Of a DNA stretch of 33,311 nucleotides, positions 22,388-31,283 are shown piece by piece. The notes beneath the pieces are model-generated. The model was not told the DNA's origin, searched no databases, and saw only the letters and a program-made list of their open reading frames with translations. The stretch lies in assembly GCA_019637645.1 (NCBI GenBank), contig JAHBVH010000090.1, positions 1-33,311 on the forward strand, in the 5' to 3' direction. The translations under genes were made by a program, and so were the position numbers. Position 1 is the stretch's first letter. Each line of letters begins with the position of its first letter. The DNA comes from Caldilineaceae bacterium. GTDB lineage: Bacteria; Chloroflexota; Anaerolineae; Caldilineales; Caldilineaceae.

Positions 22388-23050
22388 CTAGGTACCACCG
22401 GTGGGGGGGGCCAACGTGGAAATCGCCGACAAGGCGAGCAATTCACTCAGCATCATGGCGGTGGCTCCCCAGATGGTGTAGTCTTGGATTTGAAAGAAGG
22501 GTACATCGACTGCACGGCCACGCAATTGCCATTGTTCACGCCGATGGTTGGCTGGATCCAACAAAGCCAGCAATGGCATTTCAATTAAAGCGGCGACTTC
22601 GTGAGGATCGATCTGAAAGGTCGGCGCATGGGTCATCCAGGCCACTGTCGGCTGGACGAGATAGTTGCTGGCAAAGACATAGAGCGGACTCAACTGCCCA
22701 AGGAGCTGAACGGGCGCGAGGTCAATCCCGATCTCCTCTTGTGCTTCGCGCAGAGCCGTCGCCACAATATCGGGATCCCCCTCTTCCTGTCCCCCGCCGG
22801 GAAAGCCAACTTGCCCACTATGCACTCCATCGTAGGTGGGGCGTAAGATCAAGGGGAGGTAGGGTTGCTCATGCCGTGGGTAGAAGAGCACCAAGACGCC
22901 GCCCCGGCGTGCATCCGCGGGCACAGTATCATCGGGGCCAGCCCCCGTGCGCGGTTGGGGGGCCATGCGATATTGGGCAGTGCGCCCGGGCAGGGGTCGC
23001 TGGAGATCCGCAGCCAATTGTTCAATAAAGGGTGAAAAAAGCTCGTTCAT
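22388..23050 (-). CDS. Nudix hydrolase, NudL-type CoA pyrophosphatase
   Basis: Hydrolyses CoA or acyl-CoA pyrophosphate bonds, as inferred from the NudL (UPF0035) branch. The 220-residue protein has the family features: RRGGVLVLFYPRH at 48-60, LILRPTYDGVHSGQVGFPGG at 67-86 (matches the NudL signature of H-S-G-Q-V-x-F-P-G-G), and the catalytic REAQEE at 101-106 followed by IGID. The position of the first Nudix Glu is not the classical one, as in NudL relatives. ATG 23050 overlaps the rlmI stop in an ATGA junction, so the two are translationally coupled. The C-terminus ends with a short Pro/Gly stretch. Confidence 0.9.
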   Translation of the reverse strand: MNELFSPFIEQLAADLQRPLPGRTAQYRMAPQPRTGAGPDDTVPADARRGGVLVLFYPRHEQPYLPLILRPTYDGVHSGQVGFPGGGQEEGDPDIVATALREAQEEIGIDLAPVQLLGQLSPLYVFASNYLVQPTVAWMTHAPTFQIDPHEVAALIEMPLLALLDPANHRREQWQLRGRAVDVPFFQIQDYTIWGATAMMLSELLALSAISTLAPPTGGT

Positions 23051-24246
23051 AAAACCCGACAGATCAGTCCCTTGAGGTATTCACCCTCCGGGAACGTAAT
23101 GGCGACGGGGTGATCACTCCCCTGGCGTAGCCATTCCAGAATTTGGACGGGACGCTGCGCATCGACCGCCGCGCCAAAGACCACCTTCTGGAAGAGATCG
23201 GCGCTCACTAACCCACTACAGCTAAAGGTGACCAGCGTCCCGCCTGGTTTCAAGAGCCCCAACGCCAAGCGGTTGATCTCCTTGTACCCACGCAAGGCGC
23301 GCTCCAAATGGCCCTGTGATTGGGCAAATTTGGGCGGGTCCAGAATGATCACATCAAAGGGTTCCACTTGCTGAGCACGCCAATCGCGCAAGATGGTAAA
23401 GACATCGCCAGCGATCTGCTCGGCCTGGTGGTCTGGATCAAAGCCATTGCGGCGCAGATGGGTTTCGCCCACGGTGAGGGCATCGATACTGCTATCAATA
23501 TTCGTGACATGCTGCGCGCCAGCGGCCAGCGCATGGACGGCAAAGGCCGCGGTATAGCTAAAGGCATTGAGCACCTTGGCCCCGCCACAGTAGGCCGCCA
23601 CCCGGCGACGATTCTCCCGTTGATCGGTGTAGAAGCCACTCTTCTGCCCGTGGGCCAGATCGACTTCGTAGTGAAAGCCTAATTCACGCACGGCTAGCGG
23701 CCCGGTTGGGGCGCTGCCGGCCAGCAACCCGGTGGCTTCGGTCAAGCCTTCCTGGCGGCGCAGGGCGAGATCGCTGCGTTCGACTACGCCTTTGCTTTGG
23801 GTCAGCTGTAACAGCAGGTGGGCCAACGCCGTTTTGTGGCGTTCGATCCCCAACGTACCCACTTGCATGACCAGATAATCGGCATAGCGATCGACGACCA
23901 ACCCAGGCAAATAGTCACTTTCGCCATTGATCAGCCGATAGGTTGTGGTGGTCACATCTGCGTGCAAGGCTTGTCGCGCGGCGATGGCCTGCTGGATGCG
24001 CCGCTGCCAAAAGGCTAGATCAATGGCTTCGTCTGGCTGCCAAGAGAGGATACGCACCTGGATCTGGCTTTTGCGATTCAGGTAGCCGCGCGCCAACCAC
24101 GCGCCCTGTTCGGTGTGGATATCGACCACGTCGCCATCGGCGGCTTCTTTGGGTAGCCGTTGAATCGCGCCGCTAAAGAGCCAAGGATGGCCCTGGCGCA
24201 CAGGCTTATCACGCCCCGCTTTTACAATCACGGTCGGTTGCTTCAT
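23047..24246 (-). CDS. rlmI: Class I rRNA methyltransferase, RlmI-like (23S rRNA m5C1962)
   Basis: Methylates a cytosine C5 in 23S rRNA using SAM; the exact position is inferred from the RlmI family. In the 399-residue protein, an N-terminal PUA-like domain (~1-75, KAGRDKPVRQGHPWLFSGAI, typical of RlmI) is followed by a middle EEHEA-like domain. A Rossmann methyltransferase domain then carries SAM-binding KVLNAFSYTAAFAVHALAAG (~225-244), the LDPPKF motif (~300) and the FSCSG motif (~345) with the catalytic Cys. It starts at ATG 24246, which overlaps the 81-residue gene's stop (ATGA), and itself ends in an ATGA overlap with the Nudix gene. It thus sits inside a chain of four coupled genes. Confidence 0.92.
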   Translation of the reverse strand: MKQPTVIVKAGRDKPVRQGHPWLFSGAIQRLPKEAADGDVVDIHTEQGAWLARGYLNRKSQIQVRILSWQPDEAIDLAFWQRRIQQAIAARQALHADVTTTTYRLINGESDYLPGLVVDRYADYLVMQVGTLGIERHKTALAHLLLQLTQSKGVVERSDLALRRQEGLTEATGLLAGSAPTGPLAVRELGFHYEVDLAHGQKSGFYTDQRENRRRVAAYCGGAKVLNAFSYTAAFAVHALAAGAQHVTNIDSSIDALTVGETHLRRNGFDPDHQAEQIAGDVFTILRDWRAQQVEPFDVIILDPPKFAQSQGHLERALRGYKEINRLALGLLKPGGTLVTFSCSGLVSADLFQKVVFGAAVDAQRPVQILEWLRQGSDHPVAITFPEGEYLKGLICRVL

Positions 24247-24488
24247 GGCTTTTCTCTCTGTTCATGGGAGTCATCCCCTGGTTGCTCGACTTCCCAGCCG
24301 TAGTCGTTGATCACAACGGGGCCGGTAGGCAAGCTGACACGCTTGGCAAGGGGATCGTAGGTAAATTCTATTTCCCCCTGGTCGGTTGTCAACACCCCTT
24401 TGACGCGCGTCGGTATGCGCTCGGTAAAGCGCAGCTTATAGCCTTTGTAGATCACCCAATGGGTGAGCGGTTTTATACTAACAGCCAT
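24243..24488 (-). CDS. Uncharacterised 81-residue protein between tilS and rlmI
   Basis: I do not recognise a family. The small protein is predicted soluble and beta-rich (THWVIYKGYKLRF, RVKGVLTTDQGEIEFTYDP, AKRVSLPTGPVVINDYGWEV), with a charged, disordered tail (PGDDSHEQREKP). It overlaps the tilS end by 11 bases and the rlmI start by an ATGA junction, so it must be translated with both. That context argues for a real gene with a function linked to RNA modification or translation, but nothing in its sequence names it. Confidence 0.8.
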   Translation of the reverse strand: MAVSIKPLTHWVIYKGYKLRFTERIPTRVKGVLTTDQGEIEFTYDPLAKRVSLPTGPVVINDYGWEVEQPGDDSHEQREKP

Positions 24489-26130
24489 CTGCTTCCTGTT
24501 CCCATCTTAGGCCAAGCACTGCTTGGGTATGCGCCGTAATCTGGGCCGTGTGGCTAGGCTGATAGCCGCCAACCCAGAGTACAACACCATGGCTGGCGTC
24601 CACGATCAACGGCCACCCAGACCGTAACGCTGGCGGAATTTTTCGGTCGGTGAAAAAGTCACCGATTGATTGATGGTGGCCCTGCAAGCCCAGCGGAGCA
24701 TAGCGATCCCCAGGCTGGGGCGTTGTGAGCACAGGCCGACCACTTTGCGTAGCATCCAGATAAACCTGCCAAGGGCCACAACGTTGCCGCCAATCCGCGG
24801 GCAGCTCTGCAGAAGACAAGCGCTCTACGCAGAGCGACCACCCCTGCCCCACCGCGACTTTCCCCCCTTCCGGCAAAGCGAACGTACCGACTTGCTGCCG
24901 CCATGCGTCAGCCAACCAAGGCTCTTCTGGGGAAAAAGGCAAGGCCATTTGCCGGTGTAAGCTCAGGCACGCTGGGGTCGCGGCGACAGGGCCGCGCAAG
25001 CTCCAGGCCAGATCGGCCAACAAGGGATGGGGGCCACTGGTTTGGTGGGGCGGCTGAAGGGCTAGCGTAAAGCCGTCCAACTGTTCAAAGGAAGGCAGCA
25101 AGGCTGGCCCTAGCAGTAGCGCAATGGCAGCCCGCAAGATCCCGCGCTGTGCCGCGCGGGGAAAGGCGGTCAGACGCTCCAGATCCAAAAGCACACGTTC
25201 TAGTGCCTGCGCCGGATCATAGCGTTGCGCGAGCCCAGCCTGGATCTGCGCCAATGACCACGCGGGTTCGCGCAACAGGGTGCTGAGCAAGGTTTGATCG
25301 ACCAGAGCTAGCCGTTCGGCCTCGGCCTGGAAGAGTTGGGCCGAACGGGCCAATGTCGCGACCGCCTTAGGATTCAGCGCAGCCAATGCGGGCAGGACCG
25401 TATGGCGCAGACGGTTTCGGGCAAAGCGTTGATCAACGTTGGTCTTATCCTCGCGCCAGGCCAGTTGGTGTGTCCGTAAGTAGCGTAGCAGATCTGCCCG
25501 TTGAACGCCGAGAAATGGTCTGACTAGCCGGATCGGTTGCGCGCGCTTTTCGAGCGGCGCAGTAGGCCATAATTCGCCAAGCGGGCGCGGCGCTACCCAC
25601 CGCATGCCACCCAAACCCTGGACTCCACTGCCCCGTACCAGCCGAAAGAGCACAGTCTCGGCTTGGTCATCGGCGTGATGGCCCAGCGCGATCACGGGCG
25701 GCTGGGTAGGTGGGGTCACCGTCACGGCTACTTCGGCGAGAAAGTGATAGCGGGCGGCGCGTCCGGCAGCTTCGACACCATCCACACCAGCCGCTAAGCT
25801 CCCAAGCGGCAGTTGATGCCCATGAAACGGTATGTGCCATTGGGCGGCCAGTTGAGCAACAAAGTGGGCATCCGCGACCGATTCGGGGCGCAGATTGTGG
25901 TCCAAATGGGCTACATGGAGGAGCAGGCCCCACTGCGTTTGGAGCTGGCAGAGCACATGGAGCAGCGCCACACTATCCGCCCCGCCACTTACGGCCACCA
26001 CCACGACCTGTGGCTGTGTTGGTGTGCCACCAAACAAGGCGTGGCGTCTCTGGGCAGCCAGACAAGCCAGCAGCAAGGGATCCATCGGCGTGGGTGGCGC
26101 GGTTGCTCCCGCGGCATTGATACCAGTCAT
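24478..26130 (-). CDS. tilS: tRNA(Ile)-lysidine synthase
   Basis: Attaches lysine to C34 of the tRNA-Ile(CAU) anticodon, an essential step for reading AUA. It has 550 residues. The PP-loop SGGADS is at 48-53, within VVVVAVSGGADSVALLHVL. ALGHHADDQAETVLFRLVRGSG near 150 is the family's catalytic motif, followed by RPFLGVQRADLLRYL. The C-terminal substrate-binding domain includes GDRYAPLGLQGHHQSIGDFF, RKIPPALRSGWPLI and VVLWVGGYQ, matching TilS-C. The N-terminus is ~15 residues longer than usual, and ATG 26085 is a possible start. If ATG 26130 is used there is no ribosome site, and a -10 box lies only 7 bases away, so a leaderless transcript is possible. It is the first gene of the chain tilS, 81-aa gene, rlmI, nudL. 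Confidence 0.94.
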   Translation of the reverse strand: MTGINAAGATAPPTPMDPLLLACLAAQRRHALFGGTPTQPQVVVVAVSGGADSVALLHVLCQLQTQWGLLLHVAHLDHNLRPESVADAHFVAQLAAQWHIPFHGHQLPLGSLAAGVDGVEAAGRAARYHFLAEVAVTVTPPTQPPVIALGHHADDQAETVLFRLVRGSGVQGLGGMRWVAPRPLGELWPTAPLEKRAQPIRLVRPFLGVQRADLLRYLRTHQLAWREDKTNVDQRFARNRLRHTVLPALAALNPKAVATLARSAQLFQAEAERLALVDQTLLSTLLREPAWSLAQIQAGLAQRYDPAQALERVLLDLERLTAFPRAAQRGILRAAIALLLGPALLPSFEQLDGFTLALQPPHQTSGPHPLLADLAWSLRGPVAATPACLSLHRQMALPFSPEEPWLADAWRQQVGTFALPEGGKVAVGQGWSLCVERLSSAELPADWRQRCGPWQVYLDATQSGRPVLTTPQPGDRYAPLGLQGHHQSIGDFFTDRKIPPALRSGWPLIVDASHGVVLWVGGYQPSHTAQITAHTQAVLGLRWEQEADGC

Positions 26131-26137
26131 AGCACTG

Positions 26138-26143
26138 ATTATA
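26138..26143 (-). promoter_or_regulatory. Extended -10 for tilS (leaderless?)
   Basis: On the minus strand the bases read TGGTATAAT, an extended -10. It ends 7 bases before ATG 26130, where transcription would begin at or beside the A of the start codon. No good -35 is spaced upstream. Confidence 0.45.
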
Positions 26144-26183
26144 CCATCTTTCTGGGCTGTAACGTCGAATAGCAGGTGCTTTT

Positions 26184-26210
26184 TTGTCCGTTTCGGGCTT
26201 ATGGTATAAT
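26184..26210 (+). promoter_or_regulatory. Extended -10 promoter for the mreB operon
   Basis: TGGTATAAT (26202-26210) is an extended -10 on the plus strand; TTGTCC (26184-26189) lies 15 bases upstream as a weak, tightly spaced -35. It faces the tilS promoter ~60 bases away. The leader to GTG 26334 would be ~117 bases, with CGCAGC...GTTGCG able to pair. Confidence 0.55.
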
Positions 26211-26333
26211 TAGCAACAATTTGGTTTCAAACCGCCCATTTGTCATAGAGATGCTCATTAGCTCGCAGCTTCGGGGGTTGCGGGGAGTAGCGGTAGGAGA
26301 TCTAGCCGGAGACTAATAGGAGATAAAAGAGAC

Positions 26334-27404
26334 GTGAATAATCCCTTCGATTGGCTGCTTGGCCTCTTTTCGTTGGATATTGGAATCGACTTAGGGACAG
26401 CAAATACGTTAGTCCATGTCAAAAACCGCGGCATTGTCATTAACGAACCCTCGATTGTGGCGATCGATCGCTCTTCGCGTCGGCGATCCATCGTCAAGGC
26501 CATTGGCAATGATGCCAAAGAAATGGTCGGGCGGACTCCAGCCCATATTGTCGCCGTGCGCCCCCTCCAAGATGGCGTCATTTCGGACTTTGATGTCACT
26601 GAGCGCATGATCCACCACTTTATTGGCAAGGTCCACGGCAATCGCGCTTTTGGGGCGGCGCGGCCGCGGGTGGTGGTCGGGATTCCTTCGGGGGTTACCG
26701 AAGTGGAAAAGCGGGCCGTGCGCGATGCCGCCATTAGCGCCGGGGCGCGTGAAGCGGGGCTGGTGGAAGAGCCCATGGCCGCGGCGATTGGGGCGGGCTT
26801 GCCCGTCACCGAATCGGTTGGTTCTATGATTGTCGATATTGGCGGTGGAACAACCGAAGTTGCGGTGATCTCCTTGGGTGGCATTGTCGTTTCCCGCTCG
26901 ATCCGCGTCGCTGGCGATGAGATGAACGAAGACATTATGAGCTATGCGCGGCAGAAATATAGTCTCTTGATTGGCGAACGCATGGCCGAACGGTGCAAAA
27001 TCGAGATTGGCTCGGCCTACCCCATGGAACAAGAGCGCACTATGATCTTGCGTGGGCGCAACCTGGTGACAGGGCTGCCCGAAGCGATTGAAGTGAGTTC
27101 GGTTGAAATCCGCGAAGCGCTCTCTGGTTCTGTCCAGGTGATTGTTGATGCGGTCAAGGCTACCTTGGACGAAACTCCGCCCGAATTGGTGGCCGATCTC
27201 ATGGAGTATGGCATCGTCTTGGCTGGGGGTGGGGCGTTGTTGCATGGTCTAGCCCAACGGCTTCAGGATGAAACACGGATGCATGTCTATGTGGCAGACA
27301 ACCCCTTGACGGCGGTCGTGATGGGCACGGGGATGATTCTGGAAAAGCCGGAATTCTATCGCGAGACCCTGACGAGCATGCAGCGTAAGAGTACCGTGCG
27401 GTAG
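26334..27404 (+). CDS. mreB: Rod-shape actin homologue MreB
   Basis: An actin-like ATPase that forms filaments under the membrane and steers wall synthesis in the elongasome. The 356-residue protein has the expected ~345 plus a slightly long N-terminus. MNNPFDWLLGLFS at 1-13 looks like the amphipathic membrane-binding helix. DLGTANT (19-25) is phosphate-1 and VDIGGGTTEVAV near residue 165 is phosphate-2. VLAGGGALLHG near 295 is the adenosine motif. GTG 26334 follows AGGAG at ~11 bases. It heads mreB-mreC-mreD-mrdA-minC-minD, divergent from tilS. Confidence 0.97.
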   Translation: MNNPFDWLLGLFSLDIGIDLGTANTLVHVKNRGIVINEPSIVAIDRSSRRRSIVKAIGNDAKEMVGRTPAHIVAVRPLQDGVISDFDVTERMIHHFIGKVHGNRAFGAARPRVVVGIPSGVTEVEKRAVRDAAISAGAREAGLVEEPMAAAIGAGLPVTESVGSMIVDIGGGTTEVAVISLGGIVVSRSIRVAGDEMNEDIMSYARQKYSLLIGERMAERCKIEIGSAYPMEQERTMILRGRNLVTGLPEAIEVSSVEIREALSGSVQVIVDAVKATLDETPPELVADLMEYGIVLAGGGALLHGLAQRLQDETRMHVYVADNPLTAVVMGTGMILEKPEFYRETLTSMQRKSTVR

Positions 27405-27435
27405 GCTCCCTGAGCGAATGTATTAGTAGAAAATC

Positions 27436-28497
27436 ATGATACGAAATACGGAACGGCGACCGCGTACCCTAGGTGATATTGGCATTCGTTTTGTTATTCT
27501 CACATTGGCCGCGCTCCTCCTCATGGCCCTCCAATTCACCGGTCAGCTGCAAGTGCTACGCAGCGCCATTAGTTTTGTCACCGCACCAGCCCAACTGAGT
27601 GCCACCAGTGCAACTCGCACCGTGACGGATGCCATCCAATTTTTATTAGAACTTGGCTCGCTGCGTCGCCGGTTAAACGAATTAGAGCAAATTAACGCGG
27701 CGCTCCTCGCCGAGAATTTCTCCTTGCGTGAAGTTGAACACGAGAATGCAGAGATGCGCAGTCTGCTCCAATTTGCCCAAACCCGCCCAGGCTTAGAGCT
27801 GCGTGGTGCGCAAATTGTCGCCCGGGTGATCGGTCAGGAAAGCACCAACTTTCTGGATTATATTGAGATTGATCTTGGGGCTCGTCACAATATTGCGGTC
27901 GGTATGCCTGTGGTCACCGAGCAAGGGCTGGTGGGACGCATTAGTGAGGTCAATGATGCCACCTCGAAGGTCTTGCTCATCACCGACCCCAGCAGTGCCG
28001 TCAATGCAATTTTACAAAATAGTCGCCTCAATGGGGTGATCCGGGGTGCACCCAACGGTGATTTGTTAATGGATTTTATTCCACAAGGACCCGTTTTTCG
28101 GGTTGGTGAAGTGGTCTTAACTTCCGGCATTGGCATACGCTTTCCCAAAGGAATTCCGATTGGGCAAGTGATCGAACGGCGGCAACGGGATATTGACATC
28201 TTTCAACAGGCGGTGGTGCGCCCTAGTATTGATTTTAGTAGCCTAGAGCTAGTGGCTATTGTGACAAACTTTGATCCACTGGAGGATGTACCGGCCCTTA
28301 TGATAGAGCCGACCGCGGTTCCCACGGCGACGAGCGATCCCAATGCCCCTGCCAATGCAACGTCAGGTGAAGCATCCAGTGATGAGACCGCGCCACCGAG
28401 CGTTCCAGGCACCGACGAGGGCAGCGCAGGGGAGACGGCAACGGATGCAACGCTCGTGGCGACGCCGCCAGCCACATCTGGCGTGACCACGCCATGA
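27436..28497 (+). CDS. mreC: Rod-shape-determining protein MreC, with disordered C-terminal tail
   Basis: A bitopic scaffold linking MreB/MreD to the penicillin-binding protein. It has 353 residues: TM at ~17-34 (IRFVILTLAALLLMALQF), a coiled-coil at ~70-115 (LRRRLNELEQINAALLAENF), then the beta-barrel MreC domain (~125-285, with ARVIGQESTNFLDYIEIDLG and VVTEQGLVGRISEVN). The last ~63 residues (291-353) are a low-complexity Ala/Thr/Pro/Asp/Glu/Ser tail absent from typical MreC; this would be outside the membrane. There is no good ribosome site before ATG 27436; it lies 31 bases after mreB. The stop overlaps the mreD start (ATGA). Confidence 0.95.
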   Translation: MIRNTERRPRTLGDIGIRFVILTLAALLLMALQFTGQLQVLRSAISFVTAPAQLSATSATRTVTDAIQFLLELGSLRRRLNELEQINAALLAENFSLREVEHENAEMRSLLQFAQTRPGLELRGAQIVARVIGQESTNFLDYIEIDLGARHNIAVGMPVVTEQGLVGRISEVNDATSKVLLITDPSSAVNAILQNSRLNGVIRGAPNGDLLMDFIPQGPVFRVGEVVLTSGIGIRFPKGIPIGQVIERRQRDIDIFQQAVVRPSIDFSSLELVAIVTNFDPLEDVPALMIEPTAVPTATSDPNAPANATSGEASSDETAPPSVPGTDEGSAGETATDATLVATPPATSGVTTP

Positions 28498-29042
28498 ATC
28501 AAAATCGCTTGCCGCTTTATGCCATGCCGTTGATCGTTTTTGGGGCAGCCTTACTCCAATCAACGGTCGCGACGCGCTTGGCTATTCGCGGGGTCAAGCC
28601 CGACATGGTGCTGATCATCGTCGTGATTGGCACGTTGATCTATGGAGGAAGAGCTGGCCTTGTATGGGCCTTTCTGGGTGGCATTGGGCTTGATCTTTTT
28701 AGCGGGGGTCCTTTGGGGATCTCTAGCTTGGGCTTATTACTCGCGGCATTGGTGGCCGGGGTTGGTCATCGGATCTTATCACGGTATCATATTTTAGTGC
28801 CGATCGGCGCTAGCGGGTTAGGGACGCTACTCTATGGTTGCGTCTATGTGGGTCTCTTATCCTTGCTCCATGAGGCAGGCCAAATGCCGCTTTTTCAGGG
28901 GCTTGGGTTGCCTAACTACCAGCTAGCCTTTTGGGCAATGTTACAGGATGTGATTATCCCCGCAACGATCTACAACATGACCATCGTGCTCTTTCTTACC
29001 CCGCTGCTTAATCGAGTGCCGGAGATTCAGGAGGTTGTATGA
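28494..29042 (+). CDS. mreD: Rod-shape-determining protein MreD
   Basis: A multi-spanning membrane partner of MreC. It has 182 residues and about five hydrophobic segments, for example PLIVFGAALLQSTVATRL, GRAGLVWAFLGGIGLDLFSG and LGISSLGLLLAALVAGVG; GLDLFSGGPLG is the family's most conserved stretch. ATG 28494 overlaps the mreC stop and its own stop overlaps the mrdA start, so mreC, mreD and mrdA are translationally coupled. Confidence 0.94.
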   Translation: MNQNRLPLYAMPLIVFGAALLQSTVATRLAIRGVKPDMVLIIVVIGTLIYGGRAGLVWAFLGGIGLDLFSGGPLGISSLGLLLAALVAGVGHRILSRYHILVPIGASGLGTLLYGCVYVGLLSLLHEAGQMPLFQGLGLPNYQLAFWAMLQDVIIPATIYNMTIVLFLTPLLNRVPEIQEVV

Positions 29043-31216
29043 GCTTTGAGCGGGATACCCCCAATGATACCGGCAAGCTATCGATGGTGCTTTTCCGGAT
29101 TGCGCTGGTGATCACGTTTTTTGTGCTCCTGGGCCGCCTCTTTCAACTGCAAGTAGTGCAAGGAGAAACCTTTCGCACACGCTCTGATAATAATCGCTAT
29201 GATTTAGTCGAAGTCTCGGCCAAGCGTGGCGTGATCTATGATCGCAATGGCACGATCTTGGCGCGCAATCGCCCCAGCTTCGAAGTCGCCATTGTGCCTG
29301 AAGATATTCCTTTCGATGATCCTGCGACCCCCGCAGATGAAGAAGCCGTGGAAATCGAAAAAGTGCTTCATGTCCTGCGGGCGGATACCGATACGGATAT
29401 TGCGCTGCGGATTGCCGAGCTTATGTTTCGCCGGTTGGGTCGCTCTGACTATGCCAAAGCAGTGGAGGGTGCTGGAATCTCGCTGAACTACATTCAGGTG
29501 CCCACCAACAGTGTGCTGGAGACAACAAGCAGCCAGATGGCTGAGAACCGACAAGAATATATTGATATTCCAGACATCTCGGAACCCTTGCCCATGGCCG
29601 GGTTGGTTGCTTTAGTACAATCATTGGTTTCGTCACGCAAATTGGGCACCGCTTCTCAGCCCATTCCCATTTTGAATCTAGTGGATCGCATCCAGGCTTT
29701 TGAAGTTGACGAAGAATCGTATCGCTTGCCTAGTGTGCGTGTCCTAGAGGTCCCTGTGCGCGAATATGTTTACAAAGATCTCATGAGCCATATTCTGGGT
29801 TTTATGGGGCCGATTCCCAAAGAAGCGCTCGACCGCTATCGGCAGCGCGGTTATACCAACCAAAACGAAAAAGTGGGCCTCAATGGGTTAGAATACTCCT
29901 ATCAGACCGAGCTGCGGGGGATTCCTGGCTATCGTTACATGGAGGTTGACATTTTGGGCAGCGAAATGCGGACAGTCGGCACGCCGATCGAAGCCAAGTC
30001 TGGCTCGAACCTCGTCCTGAATGTCGATCGCCGCCTGCAAGAGGTGATGCGCGATACGCTCCAGGCGGCGATGGATGAGCGCGGGGCTAAGTGGGGGGTG
30101 ACCATCGCGATGAATCCCCAAAATGGCGCGGTGCTGGGGTTGGTCAGTTTGCCCTCCTACGACAATAACATTTTTGCTGAGCAGATTAACATTCAAGAAT
30201 ATAAGAAGTTAGAGCAAGATGATCGGCTCCCCTTGATCAACTATGCGATTGGGGGGCTCTATCCACCAGGCTCAACCTACAAAATCATCTCGGCGGCGGG
30301 CGCACTGGCGGAAGGGATCATTGAGGCGAATACGCAGATTGTGGATAATGGCCCAATCTATCTGCCAAACCAATTTTTCCCGAACGATTTCTCCCAAGCC
30401 CAGCCCTTTGTTAGTTGGAATCATCGCCTCGGGATTGTGCATGGTGCGATGACGATTATCGATGGGTTGGCCCTTTCCAATGACATTTTCTTTTACTGGA
30501 TTGGTGGCGGCTACCCACCGGCGCGCTTTCCTGGCCTGGGCAACAAAAATTTGGCGAAGTGGACCGAGCTCTTCGGCTATGGTCAGTTAACGGGGATTGA
30601 TATTCCAGGCGAGGTCACCTTTTTGGTGCCTGATGACCAATGGAAACGCCAGCGATTAGCCGAAAGCTGGACCACTGGCGATAGCTACAATATGTCCATC
30701 GGCCAAGGGTATGTCCTGGCAACGCCCTTGCAGGTCTTATCAAGTTTTGTCGCCATCGCGAATGGGGGAACCCTTTATGTGCCCCAACTCGTCTATCAGA
30801 TTACCGATGCGAACGGTGCGATCCAACGGGACTTTATGCCTAAGGTCATTCGTCAATTACCGCTTTCCCAAGAAGATATCCAAACGGTGCAACAAGGCCT
30901 TTGGGAGGTTGTCAATGGAGTGCGTGGCACGGCACCCGCTAGCCGCGTCGAAGGCGTTGAAATCGCGGGCAAAACCGGTACTGCCGAGTTTTGTGAAGTG
31001 GTCCCCAAAGAAGATGATCCAGAAGAGCTTGACTGTCGGCGTGACAAAGACGATAATTTGCCAACCCATGCTTGGTATGCGGCCTATGCGCCCTATGAGA
31101 ATCCTGAGATCGCGGTTGTTGCCTTTGTCTATGACGGTGGCGAAGGCTCTGCCACCACCGTGCCGATTGTACAAAAGATTCTCGAGGCCTACTTTACTGA
31201 AATTAGTCCGCGCTGA
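29039..31216 (+). CDS. mrdA: Penicillin-binding protein 2 (peptidoglycan transpeptidase)
   Basis: A class B transpeptidase that cross-links side-wall peptidoglycan with RodA. It has 725 residues: one N-terminal TM (~16-35, FRIALVITFFVLLGRLF), a dimer/pedestal region with RGVIYDRNGTILARNRPSFEV (~61-81), and the transpeptidase domain. The active serine motif is S412-T-Y-K415 (PGSTYK), followed by S480-N-D482 and K645-TGT (GKTGTAEF). All three are intact. The pedestal contains a ~100-residue acidic insertion around 85-195 (for example TPADEEAVEIEKVL), longer than in E. coli PBP2 (633 aa). The order mreBCD-mrdA-min is also known from clostridia; rodA is not in the window. Confidence 0.95.
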   Translation: MSFERDTPNDTGKLSMVLFRIALVITFFVLLGRLFQLQVVQGETFRTRSDNNRYDLVEVSAKRGVIYDRNGTILARNRPSFEVAIVPEDIPFDDPATPADEEAVEIEKVLHVLRADTDTDIALRIAELMFRRLGRSDYAKAVEGAGISLNYIQVPTNSVLETTSSQMAENRQEYIDIPDISEPLPMAGLVALVQSLVSSRKLGTASQPIPILNLVDRIQAFEVDEESYRLPSVRVLEVPVREYVYKDLMSHILGFMGPIPKEALDRYRQRGYTNQNEKVGLNGLEYSYQTELRGIPGYRYMEVDILGSEMRTVGTPIEAKSGSNLVLNVDRRLQEVMRDTLQAAMDERGAKWGVTIAMNPQNGAVLGLVSLPSYDNNIFAEQINIQEYKKLEQDDRLPLINYAIGGLYPPGSTYKIISAAGALAEGIIEANTQIVDNGPIYLPNQFFPNDFSQAQPFVSWNHRLGIVHGAMTIIDGLALSNDIFFYWIGGGYPPARFPGLGNKNLAKWTELFGYGQLTGIDIPGEVTFLVPDDQWKRQRLAESWTTGDSYNMSIGQGYVLATPLQVLSSFVAIANGGTLYVPQLVYQITDANGAIQRDFMPKVIRQLPLSQEDIQTVQQGLWEVVNGVRGTAPASRVEGVEIAGKTGTAEFCEVVPKEDDPEELDCRRDKDDNLPTHAWYAAYAPYENPEIAVVAFVYDGGEGSATTVPIVQKILEAYFTEISPR

Positions 31217-31283
31217 GTTACCTATGCTCGCATGCGCTTAGTTCCCATGGTTCGTTCCGGTCATCCAGAAAGCAGGTAGGTTC

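Noticed and set aside
26409..27245. Long open frame on the minus strand opposite mreB (278 residues)
   Set aside because: A shadow of mreB codon usage: His/Asn/Arg-rich, no domain, while mreB is unmistakable on the plus strand.
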